From Oscarella lobularis (lineage: Eukaryota > Porifera > Homoscleromorpha > Homosclerophorida > Oscarellidae): a DNA stretch of 64,000 bases. Each line of letters opens with the position of its first letter. Position 1 is the stretch's first letter. Below, piece after piece: positions 9,531 to 22,500 of this stretch. Below the pieces are notes generated by a model. It saw only the letters and a list, made by a program, of their open reading frames with translations. It ran no database searches and was not told the origin of the DNA. Where the stretch lies: positions 2,354,122-2,418,121 of the forward strand of contig NC_089189.1 of NCBI RefSeq assembly GCF_947507565.1, written 5' to 3'. Made by a program: the position numbers and the translations under genes.

Positions 9531-10509
9531 TCATTGAAGACAAGCAAACCATGTACCCTGCACTGCGTAAAGTATAGTATCGGCCCAGGTATAGAAGTTG
9601 GCCCTGAAGCTGCAGCGCTTGATTTGACTTGCGCTCGCGATGACTCGAAGATTACGTCCTTTGTCACTGTCAAGCCGTTTGAGGCTCACTATTACGTTTG
9701 GAATTCTGCTAAAGCATTTTCTAAACGTAATAGTGAAGTGTTGGAATGGACACGTTTTGCACCAGCCAACTGGAGTCTCTCCCATTTGGCCTAGACGTAG
9801 AGTGCACCAACCAAGAAGACTATTTTACGTTTTTAGTCTTACAGCCAACAGCCTCGCCTTTTTGCCCCTTAGCGCCTAATTTTAAATTTTAGTCAGTCTG
9901 CTTAGTCGGTGAAGTGAAAATTATAATGCACCTGAAGGTCCGTTTAGTCCTCTGAGGCCTCTCGATCCGCGCTCTCCCTTTTGACCTTTGCCGCCTTATA
10001 TTATTAGGTGAAATTTCATTTTTTCTGGAATATTTTACACGATAGAGTACCTTTGAGGCCGGCAGGTCCTTGAACTCCAGTATCACCTTTTGGTCCCGCT
10101 TTCCCACTGCTTCCTTGTTCTCCCTTTTCTCCCTACATTTGCAGCTGTTGGAGACCAATTTAATTAATGATTGTTATTTATACCTTTTGGCCGCCTCCAC
10201 CGTATTGACCCTAAATCAAGAAGTCGTGAAGAAGAATTGCTGTTTTGTCAGATTATGTCTTTCTCTAATTTGCCTTTGGAATGCAGTTGCCTTTTGATTC
10301 GTCTGCCTTGTTCTACCGAGAAAGGTTCAATTCTTTATATTGGAGGCGTTTTCGTGTAGTAATACCTTGCACAAGCGAGCAAAAGAAGTGAATTTCACAG
10401 TGCCTAGATTCCATGGCGGCTCTTGGTCTGGGAGTTGAGGAGGTTGAGCTCCACTTCTTGCTATGAGACTAGCAAATATGCAGCTTGCCAGCACCAAGAC
10501 GAATTTCAT
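9531..10509 (-). CDS. Secreted collagen-like H-type lectin, paralogue 2
   Basis: The exon layout is the same as the lectin gene at 5664-6702. The signal peptide [15 protein letters not shown] starts at 10509; a preceding in-frame GTG is not used. Exon 1 ends after ARLCK. A small exon encodes NKADESKGNCIPK. Four Gly-X-Y exons follow, including [19 protein letters not shown]. The last exon (9799-9531) encodes a Cys-rich bridge (WCKTCPF) and an H-type lectin domain with FTITFRKCF, PNVIVSLKRLDSD, NLRVIASAS and the TWADTILYAVQGTWFAC end. All phases close without a frameshift. The second intron (10273-10211) needs a GC donor, as in paralogue 1. The likely product is a secreted multimeric sugar-binding protein; an immune or self-recognition role is speculation. 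Confidence 0.82.
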
Positions 10510-10811
10510 TATGCACACGGTATATCAGTTTCTGTAAAAAAGTTTCTGCGTATATATCAAAGTCTCGTTCTTGCACTCATTCATTCTCTAGTTATTCTTG
10601 GGTTGCTTGGGATTATTCAGCCTCACAGACCGGTTAGGCTAGAGGCATGTACTGATCGACTAACCTACCCAAAATGTAGTCCGATTTTGGTGGTAGCAGC
10701 CGTTAGAGCCTTTACGCACTGGCAGCTGAGAGTAAAGTGATAGAAACTACTGAGAAACCGTACTTTTTAGGAATGACTCTGATGGGGAAAAAAGGCGGGG
10801 ATGGTTTGGTG

Positions 10812-11133
10812 GACCATAAATGGTTTACCGTATTTACTCTATCTGAAGCCTCGCCCACAAAGGGAGGCTCTAATGGAGGACAACTTCTATTTCTTTAACA
10901 TGAAGAGACGTCTAAAATCGCTCTATTAATTAATCAATAGGCGTAGAGTACATAGAATGAATATATAGTGTGCTGTCTTATTCAGGACTGAAACAAAGGA
11001 GGCGTTCACTAGAGGGCGGTGTCAATTACATAATCGGCGGTGTTTATTTTTTTGAACTCAAATTACCTTTCTTACGGTATTGAAAATATTGACGCCCCGG
11101 GTTCTACGGTAGGCTGTCAAACCATCTATGGTC
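10812..11133. mobile_element. Possible MITE with imperfect terminal inverted repeats
   Basis: The left end GACCATAAATGGTTTACC and the right end AAACCATCTATGGTC form an inverted pair. A few bases inside, a second inverted pair (ACCGTA and TACGGT) continues it. The interior is non-coding and AT-rich. No clear target site duplication is seen, so this remains a candidate. The rest of 10510-11330 shows nothing I can name. Confidence 0.4.
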
Positions 11134-11589
11134 AAACCTAGTCTGGAGATCGGCCCCATTCACTGCATGTTGAAACCAGAGTTGAAACGAATGCCGTCGA
11201 TCGCGGAAGTCCAAACAAGCGAGATCTCCAGGAAAATGCTTCGGGCATCGCGCTGAGCCCCTACTCGGTCACTACGCAGCTAGGTTTACCTGCTTCTATA
11301 CACCAACTATCTGTTCTCATACAGTATTGGCACGTACTATTATATAATCATTTTTTGAAACAGAAAAAGCAATGAGGGGTACGTGGTGGTTGAGTCATCA
11401 TTAATTATTCACGTGACCGATTTTGAAAAGGATGTTAGTTGAGGAAGCAGGAAAGCGATTCACATTTACCAAGCACCACACGAGGCAAGACCAAGATGTC
11501 CAAAACGCGTGAAAAACTCTTGAAAGGTACGGTATAGAAGGCGCCAGATGACGTTCCCTTAGTAACGCACGTTAGATCCTTCCAGCAAA

Positions 11590-14500
11590 ATGATTTCGAG
11601 TTCCGATTCCGATCCTGACACCGATCGAAACGTTTTTCTACCCGAAATAGATACCACAAAGGGCCGTCGGACACGTCGTTTCTACCCTATCGTCCTCATC
11701 GTCCTCGTAACGACGATCGTCGCTCTTCTCATCGCCGTCATCGTTCTCGCATCGCGAAAAGGCGTTTCTGCGCCAGCAACGGCTCCGTCTACCGATTCTC
11801 CTTCCACGCCAACGCCATCGCCTACTCAGACGCCCGCCCCGACGTCGCCAAAACGAAAAGAACTGTGGGACAACGTTCGACTTCCGGGCGACGTCATTCC
11901 TCGTTCTTATCAAATCGACATTAGCGCTACAGATTTAGACGATGGTCACGTGACCGGTGACGTCAAAATTCGATGTGGCGTCGTAAAATCGACGAGTACG
12001 ATATTGGTTCACGCTCTCAATATGACGATTAGTAAGTCGAGAGTTATTGATGTCAATGGCGGGGGAGCGGACGTGGCGGTGTCGAAGGCGTTCGTGGCAA
12101 AGGAGAATCAGTATTGGGTTATGCAATTGGGAAAATCACTCAAAGCGAACTCACTTGTGGATATAAGTTTGCATTGGGAAACGAGATTGGCTAGCGGACT
12201 ATCTGGCTTCTATAGAAGCACATATAATGATCTCCAAGGAAAACAGCAGTAAGTACTGTACATTCATACATACATACATACATACACGTCATATAAATGA
12301 ATTGGGTATGTGAACTCTGGTGACTGTGGTGTCTTATGACGACTCTGTTTAACTTTATTTATTGTCATTGTGTCTCCCTATCATCTCTCCCTGTGGACAT
12401 TCAACAAGGGAATGAATCCAGCTATCAAATGACTGTTTCTCTCTTAGATGATAGATAGCTTTGATAGTTGTGTTGAAGCAATTATTTTTTTCTGACGTTT
12501 TTTTTTCTCCCAGTACTATAGCCACTACCCAGATGGAAGCAACAAGCGCGCGTTTGGCTTTTCCTTGCTTTGATGAACCGGCAATGAAAGCCAAGTTTAA
12601 TATCAGCATTCTCTATGATCCGTCTAACGGATACAGTGCTATATCTAATATGCCTATTTGGTGGAATCAAAGTGTTAGTGTGGGAAGCCAAGGGTTCACG
12701 CGCGCTCATTTCGAGCAGACGCCTCGCATGAGCACCTATCTCGTCGCTTTTATTATCTCCAATTTTAATTTCGTTCAAAATACGACGAAATCCGGGACGC
12801 AGGTTCGCGTATGGGCGCGTCCGGATTTGATTAATGAAACCCAATGGGCGTTGGAGTGCGTGTCAATTATTCTCGCTTTTTATGAGGATTTTTTCAACGT
12901 TTCATATCCTTTACCTAAGCAAGGTCAAAGAGAACACCCACTTGATTAATTTTGAGTATACTTTGATATAGATTTGGTTGCTATACCTGATTTTTCTGCG
13001 GGTGCCATGGAGAATTGGGGTCTTATCACCTATAGAGAGGTCGATCTTTTGTTTGACCCGGTAGTCTCTGCAACGTCGAATAAACAACGTGTTGCTGTGG
13101 TGATAGCACATGAACTTGCGCATCAGGTAAAAGTAGATAATTAATTTTAAATAATAGGTATTTTTATATATTTATTTTTAGTGGTTTGGTAATCTTGTTA
13201 CTATGAAGTGGTGGAATGATTTGTGGTTGAATGAAGGCTTTGCCAGCTACGTAGAGTACATAGGAACGGACGCCGTTCGTCGCGACTGGAAAATGGCACG
13301 TGACCCACGTGCACCTAAATAATTAAATATTTATTTTTCTTATTAGATTGATCACTTTTTTGGGGACACTGTTCTCTATGCCTACTCAGTTGACAGCCTC
13401 GTGACGTCACATCCTATTGATGTGAGCGTAGAAACTCCAGATGAAATTAGTAGCCTCTTCGACGCCATATCCTATGACAAGGTACTAGTTAATATTAATT
13501 AATTAATTAAAAATATTTAATCAATTAATTTAGGGTGCGTCTATACTTCAAATGCTCTACAATTTTCTGGGCCGTGAAACCTTTCTCAAAGGCCTCAGTG
13601 TAATATATTTAATTATTTATTTAGAATCAATTTTGATTATCTGTATTTCTGATGTAGCTTTATCTGCAGTCGCATAGTTTTCAAAATGCTGAAACGGCAG
13701 ATCTTTGGTCTGCCCTTCAGAGTGTTCTAGAGAAAGGCCAATTGCCCTCACCTTTGACTGTTTCGTCCATCATGTCCACATGGACGAAGCAGAGTGGATT
13801 TCCCTTAGTTAATTGCGTTGAAAAGTCCAAGCAAGTGACTCTAGAGCAACGTAGATTCATCTATAGTTCGGCTAACGCGTCTTTGCTTCCACCGTCTCCA
13901 TACAAGTAGAATAATTAAATAATTAATTATGAAAATTAGCAATCTTGCCTATAGATATAAGTGGAGTATTCCTATCACGTTCTACACTGATAAGCAGTCT
14001 TATTCGAATTCTCCTCAATGGCTTACGTCATCAAGTATATAAACGTATTATTAGATATCTTTACTTTGATTTTTTTCTATTAGGCAACTTCTATTCCCTT
14101 TCCACCGAGTATAATTGGATTAAACTCAACGTAGATCAAGTTGGATACTATCGTGTCAATTACACTGAGTCCATGTGGCAAGCATTGGCTAATCAACTTC
14201 AACGTGACCACACTGTAATGAGGCTGAGATTAGAATAAGAAAATATTTACTCTACTGTATCTCTTCAGGTTTTCTCGCCCAAAGATCGCGCTGGTCTCTT
14301 GGCAGATGCCTTTGATCTCGCTAGGTAAACTTCACATCAATTTGTAATCACATTAGGGGATAAGGGGATGTACGGGGGGTAAAATTGATGAGGGGAAACG
14401 TTGATGAGGATCTACATAGGGATCTAGGTACGGTAGGGTTGAGGCGAAAGTTGTTGATGAGGGGATAGAGAGAGTGAGGAAAAGTTAATAAGGGATAGGG

Positions 14501-15959
14501 CATCTCACACTTTGTACTGACACTGCTTAACTCTTTTTAATGGCCCTCACTGTCCCTGTTCACTTTGACAAACGGTACCTCAATTTGTGAGGCCGTCTTT
14601 CACTTTGTGGTAAAACTTGGTGTCTGGAAAAGCTGTTAGTATTCGCTATAGAGGCATTTCTGTGTTTGGGAAATAGATATCTGCACCAACTGGTGTACCA
14701 TAGATCACGACCGTAGAGTTGGAGTTATAATCGCGAACGTAGAATTAATTGGGGTAACGTCTAGGGCTGGTTTATTGAACGTTACAATTGGGCTGGATTT
14801 AACGAACTATCTGAGCAAAGAAGCGAATTATGTTCCGTGGAGAGCAATCTTGTCCAAACTTGGCTATGTGCGAGACATGCTGGCGTTGAGACCAAGTCTA
14901 GGAAAGTTGAAAGTTAGACAAACACTTGAGTGTATCCTTTTTTCAGCTGAAATTCTTTCTCAGACGTTTTTGTGCGGAAAACTCGCGCCTCTTTTGGAAA
15001 GGTATTTGAGTGGAGATATACCGGATTCTCATGATGAAAAGTGAGTCTGTTTTAATTATCAATTGATTTTTTATTGATTTGTATATAGGCTTTTGAGGGT
15101 TTCTGTAGTTGATTTTGGTTGGAAAATTGGCTGCAGTCTTTCCTCTGGGGCGTCTGCACGCGACCTACTTTCGAGTCATTTTGCTAAGTTTATGGCCGGA
15201 AATGAAACGTACCTGGGTCGCAAATTAAAAATTATTTTATAAATTTATTAATTTCTAGTGTCGATCCTGATTTTCATTCGACTGTTTATGGTGCTGGTAT
15301 TGCAGCTGGAGGTGAAGACGAGTGGGAATTCGTATGGAAAATATTTCAAAATACTAACGTGGCAAGTGAGAAAAGAGCCTGCTTCAGCGCTCTCGCACAG
15401 TCAACTCAACCGTGGATATTAAACAGGTAAATTACGAAATTTATTTATTAACAAATACTCATTATTTTTATAAGATATTTGGAATATTCGATTGATGATT
15501 CGTTGATTCGATCTCAGGACACGGGCTTTGTTGTCGCGTACGTTTCGAGAAACGTCATAGGTCGTTCGTTTGTGTGGAATTTTCTACGAAACAATTGGGA
15601 CAATCTCTTCGACAGGTAGCTGTTTGTATGACGTGAGGCTTCTTAAAAATATTTTATTCAATTTTCTAGATACGGAAGCGAGTCGTTTTCCCTTGGCTAC
15701 TTTGTTAGGTATGTGTCAGCCTCTTTCAACACTCAGTTTCAACTCAAAGAAGTTCGTTGGGATTTTAATTAATTAAATAATTAATTTTTTCTTGAAATTG
15801 CTCTGTTTTTAGTTTGATGACTTTTTCAATGGACGAGATGCGGGGGCGGCGGATAGGGTTGTCAAGCAATCAAGAGAAAAAATTGAGAGTAATGTGAAGT
15901 GGATGATGACGAATGAAGAAACCGTCGATCGCTGGCTCACTGCTGCTAATCTGAAATAA
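11590..15959 (+). CDS. Membrane-bound M1 zinc aminopeptidase (aminopeptidase N-like)
   Basis: Exon 1 (11590-12248) encodes a short acidic cytoplasmic tail, one membrane anchor ([20 protein letters not shown]), a Thr/Pro-rich stalk and the start of the N-terminal beta domain, giving type II topology. Later exons give [11 protein letters not shown] (exon 2, 12514-12923) and the GAMEN exopeptidase motif. HELAH ends exon 3 at 13126, and the third zinc ligand Glu is in WLNEGFAS, 18 residues after the HExxH motif in exon 4. The C-terminal helical domain follows ([18 protein letters not shown] and onward), with the stop at 15957-15959. At least 14 exons join in phase, so the gene looks intact. One intron (13296-13346) needs a GC donor. 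The exon-10/11 intron is about 440 bp; the others are short. The enzyme should trim N-terminal residues of extracellular peptides. Orthology within the M1 family is not resolved. Confidence 0.92.
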
Positions 15960-16512
15960 TTTGATCGTGTATTTTTTATTCTTCTGTGTGGCTGAAGTCG
16001 CTGTTTGGACCGTTATTTTATGCCGGGCTTTGAAAATATAATATTTAGTGCACAAAATCTCAATACGGGAAGTCGGTACTCCCGTACCAAAATTGGAGCA
16101 AGATCCCACCTTGGCGGAAAGTCCGTGGAATCCAAGTAATTCGGCACGTTACAGCCTGCATACCTTCACGAATATAATTTCCTGAAACTTCTGTACAGGA
16201 TTAACAGCCTGTGAGAGAAGAAAGAACGACTGCGAGCGCAAGATTGCTTGGAGAAGTACGCGAACAGTCGAAGCCACAGATTGAAGGCACTTCAGCGGCA
16301 AATAGGACATAAGCGACGGTCCAAATTTCATTGTAAGTTCATTGAGCGGAGCGATCAGAGGAAATTATCGCAGGTCTGCTTTTCCTAGGGCAAAGAACGT
16401 CATCCGACCTCTCATCAATCGCTCCAGAGTCGTAATGGGGCTGCGTCCAAAGAAATAACACCTACGTAAGAAATCGCGACAAAATGGCGGCGATCGAAAG
16501 CCTACGCCATCA
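15960..16512. other. Intergenic, no gene seen
   Basis: This is the downstream flank of the aminopeptidase. AT-rich 3' sequence comes first, followed by mixed sequence without splice-consistent coding exons. The short open frames here lack protein-like features. It leads directly into the 33-bp minisatellite. Confidence 0.5.
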
Positions 16513-19500
16513 TTGAGCGAAGGCCTTCGCTCATCGTATTCTCTCATGAACGAAGGCCTTCGCTCATCGTATTCTCTCATGAACGAAGGCCTTCGCTCAT
16601 CGTATTCTCTCATAAACGAAGCCTTCGCTCATCGTATTCTCTCATAAACGAAGCCTTCGCTCATCGTATTCTCTTATGAACGAAGGCCATCGCTCATCGT
16701 ATTCTCTTATGAACGAAGGCCTTCGCTCATCGTATTCTCTCATGAACGAAGGCTTCGCTCATCGTATTCTCTTATGAACGAAGGCCATCGCTCATCGTAT
16801 TCTCTTATGAACGAAGGCCATCGCTCATCGTATTCTCTTATGAACGAAGGCTTCGCTCATCGTATTCTCTTATGAACGAAGGCCATCGCTCATCGTATTC
16901 TCTTATGAACGAAGGCCATCGCTCATCGTATTCTCTCATGAACGAAGGCCTTCGCTCATCGTATTCTCTTATGAACGAAGGCTTCGCTCATCGTATTCTC
17001 TTATGAACGAAGGCCTTCGCTCATCGTATTCTCTTATGAACGAAGGCCATCGCTCATCGTATTCTCTTATGAACGAAGGCTTCGCTCATCGTATTCTCTT
17101 ATGAACGAAGCCTTCGCTCATCGTATTCTCTTATGAACGAAGGCCATCGCTCATCGTATTCTCTTATGAACGAAGCCTTCGCTCATCGTATTCTCTTATG
17201 AACGAAGGCCTTCGCTCATCGTATTCTCTTATGAACGAAGGCCATCGCTCATCGTATTCTCTTATGAACGAAGGCCATCGCTCATCGTATTCTCTTATGA
17301 ACGAAGGCCATCGCTCATCGTATTCTCTTATGAACGAAGGCCATCGCTCATCGTATTCTCTTATGAACGAAGGCTTCGCTCATCGTATTCTCTTATGAAC
17401 GAAGGCCTTCGCTCATCGTATTCTCTTATGAACGAAGGCTTCGCTCATCGTATTCTCTTATGAACGAAGGCCATCGCTCATCGTATTCTCTTATGAACGA
17501 AGGCTTCGCTCATCGTATTCTCTTATGAACGAAGGCCTTCGCTCATCGTATTCTCTTATGAACGAAGGCCATCGCTCATCGTATTCTCTTATGAACGAAG
17601 GCCTTCGCTCATCGTATTCTCTTATGAACGAAGGCTTCGCTCATCGTATTCTCTTATGAACGAAGGCTTCGCTCATCGTATTCTCTTATGAACGAAGGCT
17701 TCGCTCATCGTATTCTCTTATGAACGAAGGCCTTCGCTCATCGTATTCTCTTATGAACGAAGGCCATCGCTCATCGTATTCTCTTATGAACGAAGGCTTC
17801 GCTCATCGTATTCTCTTATGAACGAAGCCTTCGCTCATCGTATTCTCTTATGAACGAAGGCCTTCGCTCATCGTATTCTCTTATGAACGAAGGCCATCGC
17901 TCATCGTATTCTCTTATGAACGAAGGCTTCGCTCATCGTATTCTCTTATGAACGAAGGCCTTCGCTCATCGTATTCTCTTATGAACGAAGGCCATCGCTC
18001 ATCGTATTCTCTTATGAACGAAGGCTTCGCTCATCGTATTCTCTTATGAACGAAGGCCATCGCTCATCGTATTCTCTTATGAACGAAGGCCATCGCTCAT
18101 CGTATTCTCTTATGAACGAAGGCTTCGCTCATCGTATTCTCTTATGAACGAAGCCTTCGCTCATCGTATTCTCTTATGAACGAAGGCCATCGCTCATCGT
18201 ATTCTCTTATGAACGAAGGCTTCGCTCATCGTATTCTCTTATGAACGAAGGCCTTCGCTCATCGTATTCTCTTATGAACGAAGGCCATCGCTCATCGTAT
18301 TCTCTTATGAACGAAGGCCATCGCTCATCGTATTCTCTTATGAACGAAGGCCATCGCTCATCGTATTCTCTCATGAACGAAGGCCTTCGCTCATCGTATT
18401 CTCTTATGAACGAAGGCTTCGCTCATCGTATTCTCTTATGAACGAAGGCCATCGCTCATCGTATTCTCTTATGAACGAAGGCTTCGCTCATCGTATTCTC
18501 TTATGAACGAAGGCCTTCGCTCATCGTATTCTCTTATGAACGAAGGCTTCGCTCATCGTATTCTCTTATGAACGAAGGCCTTCGCTCATCGTATTCTCTT
18601 ATGAACGAAGGCCATCGCTCATCGTATTCTCTTATGAACGAAGCCTTCGCTCATCGTATTCTCTTATGAACGAAGGCCTTCGCTCATCGTATTCTCTTAT
18701 GAACGAAGGCCATCGCTCATCGTATTCTCTTATGAACGAAGGCCATCGCTCATCGTATTCTCTTATGAACGAAGGCCATCGCTCATCGTATTCTCTTATG
18801 AACGAAGGCCATCGCTCATCGTATTCTCTTATGAACGAAGGCTTCGCTCATCGTATTCTCTTATGAACGAAGCCTTCGCTCATCGTATTCTCTTATGAAC
18901 GAAGGCCATCGCTCATCGTATTCTCTTATGAACGAAGGCTTCGCTCATCGTATTCTCTTATGAACGAAGGCCTTCGCTCATCGTATTCTCTTATGAACGA
19001 AGGCCATCGCTCATCGTATTCTCTTATGAACGAAGGCCATCGCTCATCGTATTCTCTTATGAACGAAGGCCATCGCTCATCGTATTCTCTCATGAACGAA
19101 GGCCTTCGCTCATCGTATTCTCTTATGAACGAAGGCTTCGCTCATCGTATTCTCTTATGAACGAAGGCCATCGCTCATCGTATTCTCTTATGAACGAAGG
19201 CTTCGCTCATCGTATTCTCTTATGAACGAAGGCCTTCGCTCATCGTATTCTCTTATGAACGAAGGCCATCGCTCATCGTATTCTCTTATGAACGAAGGCC
19301 TTCGCTCATCGTATTCTCTTATGAACGAAGGCTTCGCTCATCGTATTCTCTTATGAACGAAGGCTTCGCTCATCGTATTCTCTTATGAACGAAGGCTTCG
19401 CTCATCGTATTCTCTTATGAACGAAGGCCTTCGCTCATCGTATTCTCTTATGAACGAAGGCCATCGCTCATCGTATTCTCTTATGAACGAAGGCTTCGCT

Positions 19501-22500
19501 CATCGTATTCTCTTATGAACGAAGCCTTCGCTCATCGTATTCTCTTATGAACGAAGGCCTTCGCTCATCGTATTCTCTTATGAACGAAGGCCATCGCTCA
19601 TCGTATTCTCTTATGAACGAAGGCTTCGCTCATCGTATTCTCTTATGAACGAAGGCCTTCGCTCATCGTATTCTCTTATGAACGAAGGCTTCGCTCATCG
19701 TATTCTCTTATGAACGAAGGCTTCGCTCATCGTATTCTCTTATGAACGAAGGCCTTCGCTCATCGTATTCTCTTATGAACGAAGGCCATCGCTCATCGTA
19801 TTCTCTTATGAACGAAGGCTTCGCTCATCGTATTCTCTTATGAACGAAGCCTTCGCTCATCGTATTCTCTTATGAACGAAGGCCTTCGCTCATCGTATTC
19901 TCTTATGAACGAAGGCCATCGCTCATCGTATTCTCTTATGAACGAAGGCTTCGCTCATCGTATTCTCTTATGAACGAAGGCCATCGCTCATCGTATTCTC
20001 TTATGAACGAAGGCCATCGCTCATCGTATTCTCTTATGAACGAAGGCTTCGCTCATCGTATTCTCTTATGAACGAAGCCTTCGCTCATCGTATTCTCTTA
20101 TGAACGAAGGCCATCGCTCATCGTATTCTCTTATGAACGAAGGCTTCGCTCATCGTATTCTCTTATGAACGAAGGCCTTCGCTCATCGTATTCTCTTATG
20201 AACGAAGGCCATCGCTCATCGTATTCTCTTATGAACGAAGGCCATCGCTCATCGTATTCTCTTATGAACGAAGGCCATCGCTCATCGTATTCTCTCATGA
20301 ACGAAGGCCTTCGCTCATCGTATTCTCTTATGAACGAAGGCTTCGCTCATCGTATTCTCTTATGAACGAAGGCTTCGCTCATCGTATTCTCTTATGAACG
20401 AAGGCTTCGCTCATCGTATTCTCTTATGAACGAAGGCCTTCGCTCATCGTATTCTCTTATGAACGAAGGCCATCGCTCATCGTATTCTCTTATGAACGAA
20501 GGCTTCGCTCATCGTATTCTCTTATGAACGAAGGCTTCGCTCATCGTATTCTCTTATGAACGAAGGCCATCGCTCATCGTATTCTCTTATGAACGAAGGC
20601 CTTCGCTCATCGTATTCTCTTATGAACGAAGGCCATCGCTCATCGTATTCTCTTATGAACGAAGGCTTCGCTCATCGTATTCTCTTATGAACGAAGGCCT
20701 TCGCTCATCGTATTCTCTTATGAACGAAGGCCATCGCTCATCGTATTCTCTTATGAACGAAGGCCTTCGCTCATCGTATTCTCTTATGAACGAAGGCTTC
20801 GCTCATCGTATTCTCTTATGAACGAAGGCTTCGCTCATCGTATTCTCTTATGAACGAAGGCTTCGCTCATCGTATTCTCTTATGAACGAAGGCCTTCGCT
20901 CATCGTATTCTCTTATGAACGAAGGCCATCGCTCATCGTATTCTCTTATGAACGAAGGCTTCGCTCATCGTATTCTCTTATGAACGAAGCCTTCGCTCAT
21001 CGTATTCTCTTATGAACGAAGGCCTTCGCTCATCGTATTCTCTTATGAACGAAGGCCATCGCTCATCGTATTCTCTTATGAACGAAGGCTTCGCTCATCG
21101 TATTCTCTTATGAACGAAGGCCTTCGCTCATCGTATTCTCTTATGAACGAAGGCTTCGCTCATCGTATTCTCTTATGAACGAAGGCTTCGCTCATCGTAT
21201 TCTCTTATGAACGAAGGCCTTCGCTCATCGTATTCTCTTATGAACGAAGGCCATCGCTCATCGTATTCTCTTATGAACGAAGGCTTCGCTCATCGTATTC
21301 TCTTATGAACGAAGCCTTCGCTCATCGTATTCTCTTATGAACGAAGGCCTTCGCTCATCGTATTCTCTTATGAACGAAGGCCATCGCTCATCGTATTCTC
21401 TTATGAACGAAGGCTTCGCTCATCGTATTCTCTTATGAACGAAGGCCATCGCTCATCGTATTCTCTTATGAACGAAGGCCATCGCTCATCGTATTCTCTT
21501 ATGAACGAAGGCTTCGCTCATCGTATTCTCTTATGAACGAAGCCTTCGCTCATCGTATTCTCTTATGAACGAAGGCCATCGCTCATCGTATTCTCTTATG
21601 AACGAAGGCTTCGCTCATCGTATTCTCTTATGAACGAAGGCCTTCGCTCATCGTATTCTCTTATGAACGAAGGCCATCGCTCATCGTATTCTCTTATGAA
21701 CGAAGGCCATCGCTCATCGTATTCTCTTATGAACGAAGGCCATCGCTCATCGTATTCTCTCATGAACGAAGGCCTTCGCTCATCGTATTCTCTTATGAAC
21801 GAAGGCTTCGCTCATCGTATTCTCTTATGAACGAAGGCTTCGCTCATCGTATTCTCTTATGAACGAAGGCTTCGCTCATCGTATTCTCTTATGAACGAAG
21901 GCCTTCGCTCATCGTATTCTCTTATGAACGAAGGCCATCGCTCATCGTATTCTCTTATGAACGAAGGCTTCGCTCATCGTATTCTCTTATGAACGAAGGC
22001 TTCGCTCATCGTATTCTCTTATGAACGAAGGCCATCGCTCATCGTATTCTCTTATGAACGAAGGCCTTCGCTCATCGTATTCTCTTATGAACGAAGGCCA
22101 TCGCTCATCGTATTCTCTTATGAACGAAGGCTTCGCTCATCGTATTCTCTTATGAACGAAGCCTTCGCTCATCGTATTCTCTTATGAACGAAGGCCATCG
22201 CTCATCGTATTCTCTTATGAACGAAGGCTTCGCTCATCGTATTCTCTCATAAACGAAGCCTTCGCTCATCGTATTCTCTCATGAACGAAGGCCTTCGCTC
22301 ATCGTATTCTCTTATGAACGAAGGCCATCGCTCATCGTATTCTCTCATGAACGAAGGCCATCGCTCATCGTATTCTCTTATGAACGAAGGCCATCGCTCA
22401 TCGTATTCTCTCATAAACGAAGGCCATCGCTCATCGTATTCTCTTATGAACGAAGGCCATCGCTCATCGTATTCTCTTATGAACGAAGGCCATCGCTCAT

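Noticed and set aside
14926-14975. Extra 34-bp intron in the aminopeptidase (GTTAGAC to TTTTCAG)
   Set aside because: It would shift the frame, and the read-through frame continues normally, so the sequence is coding.
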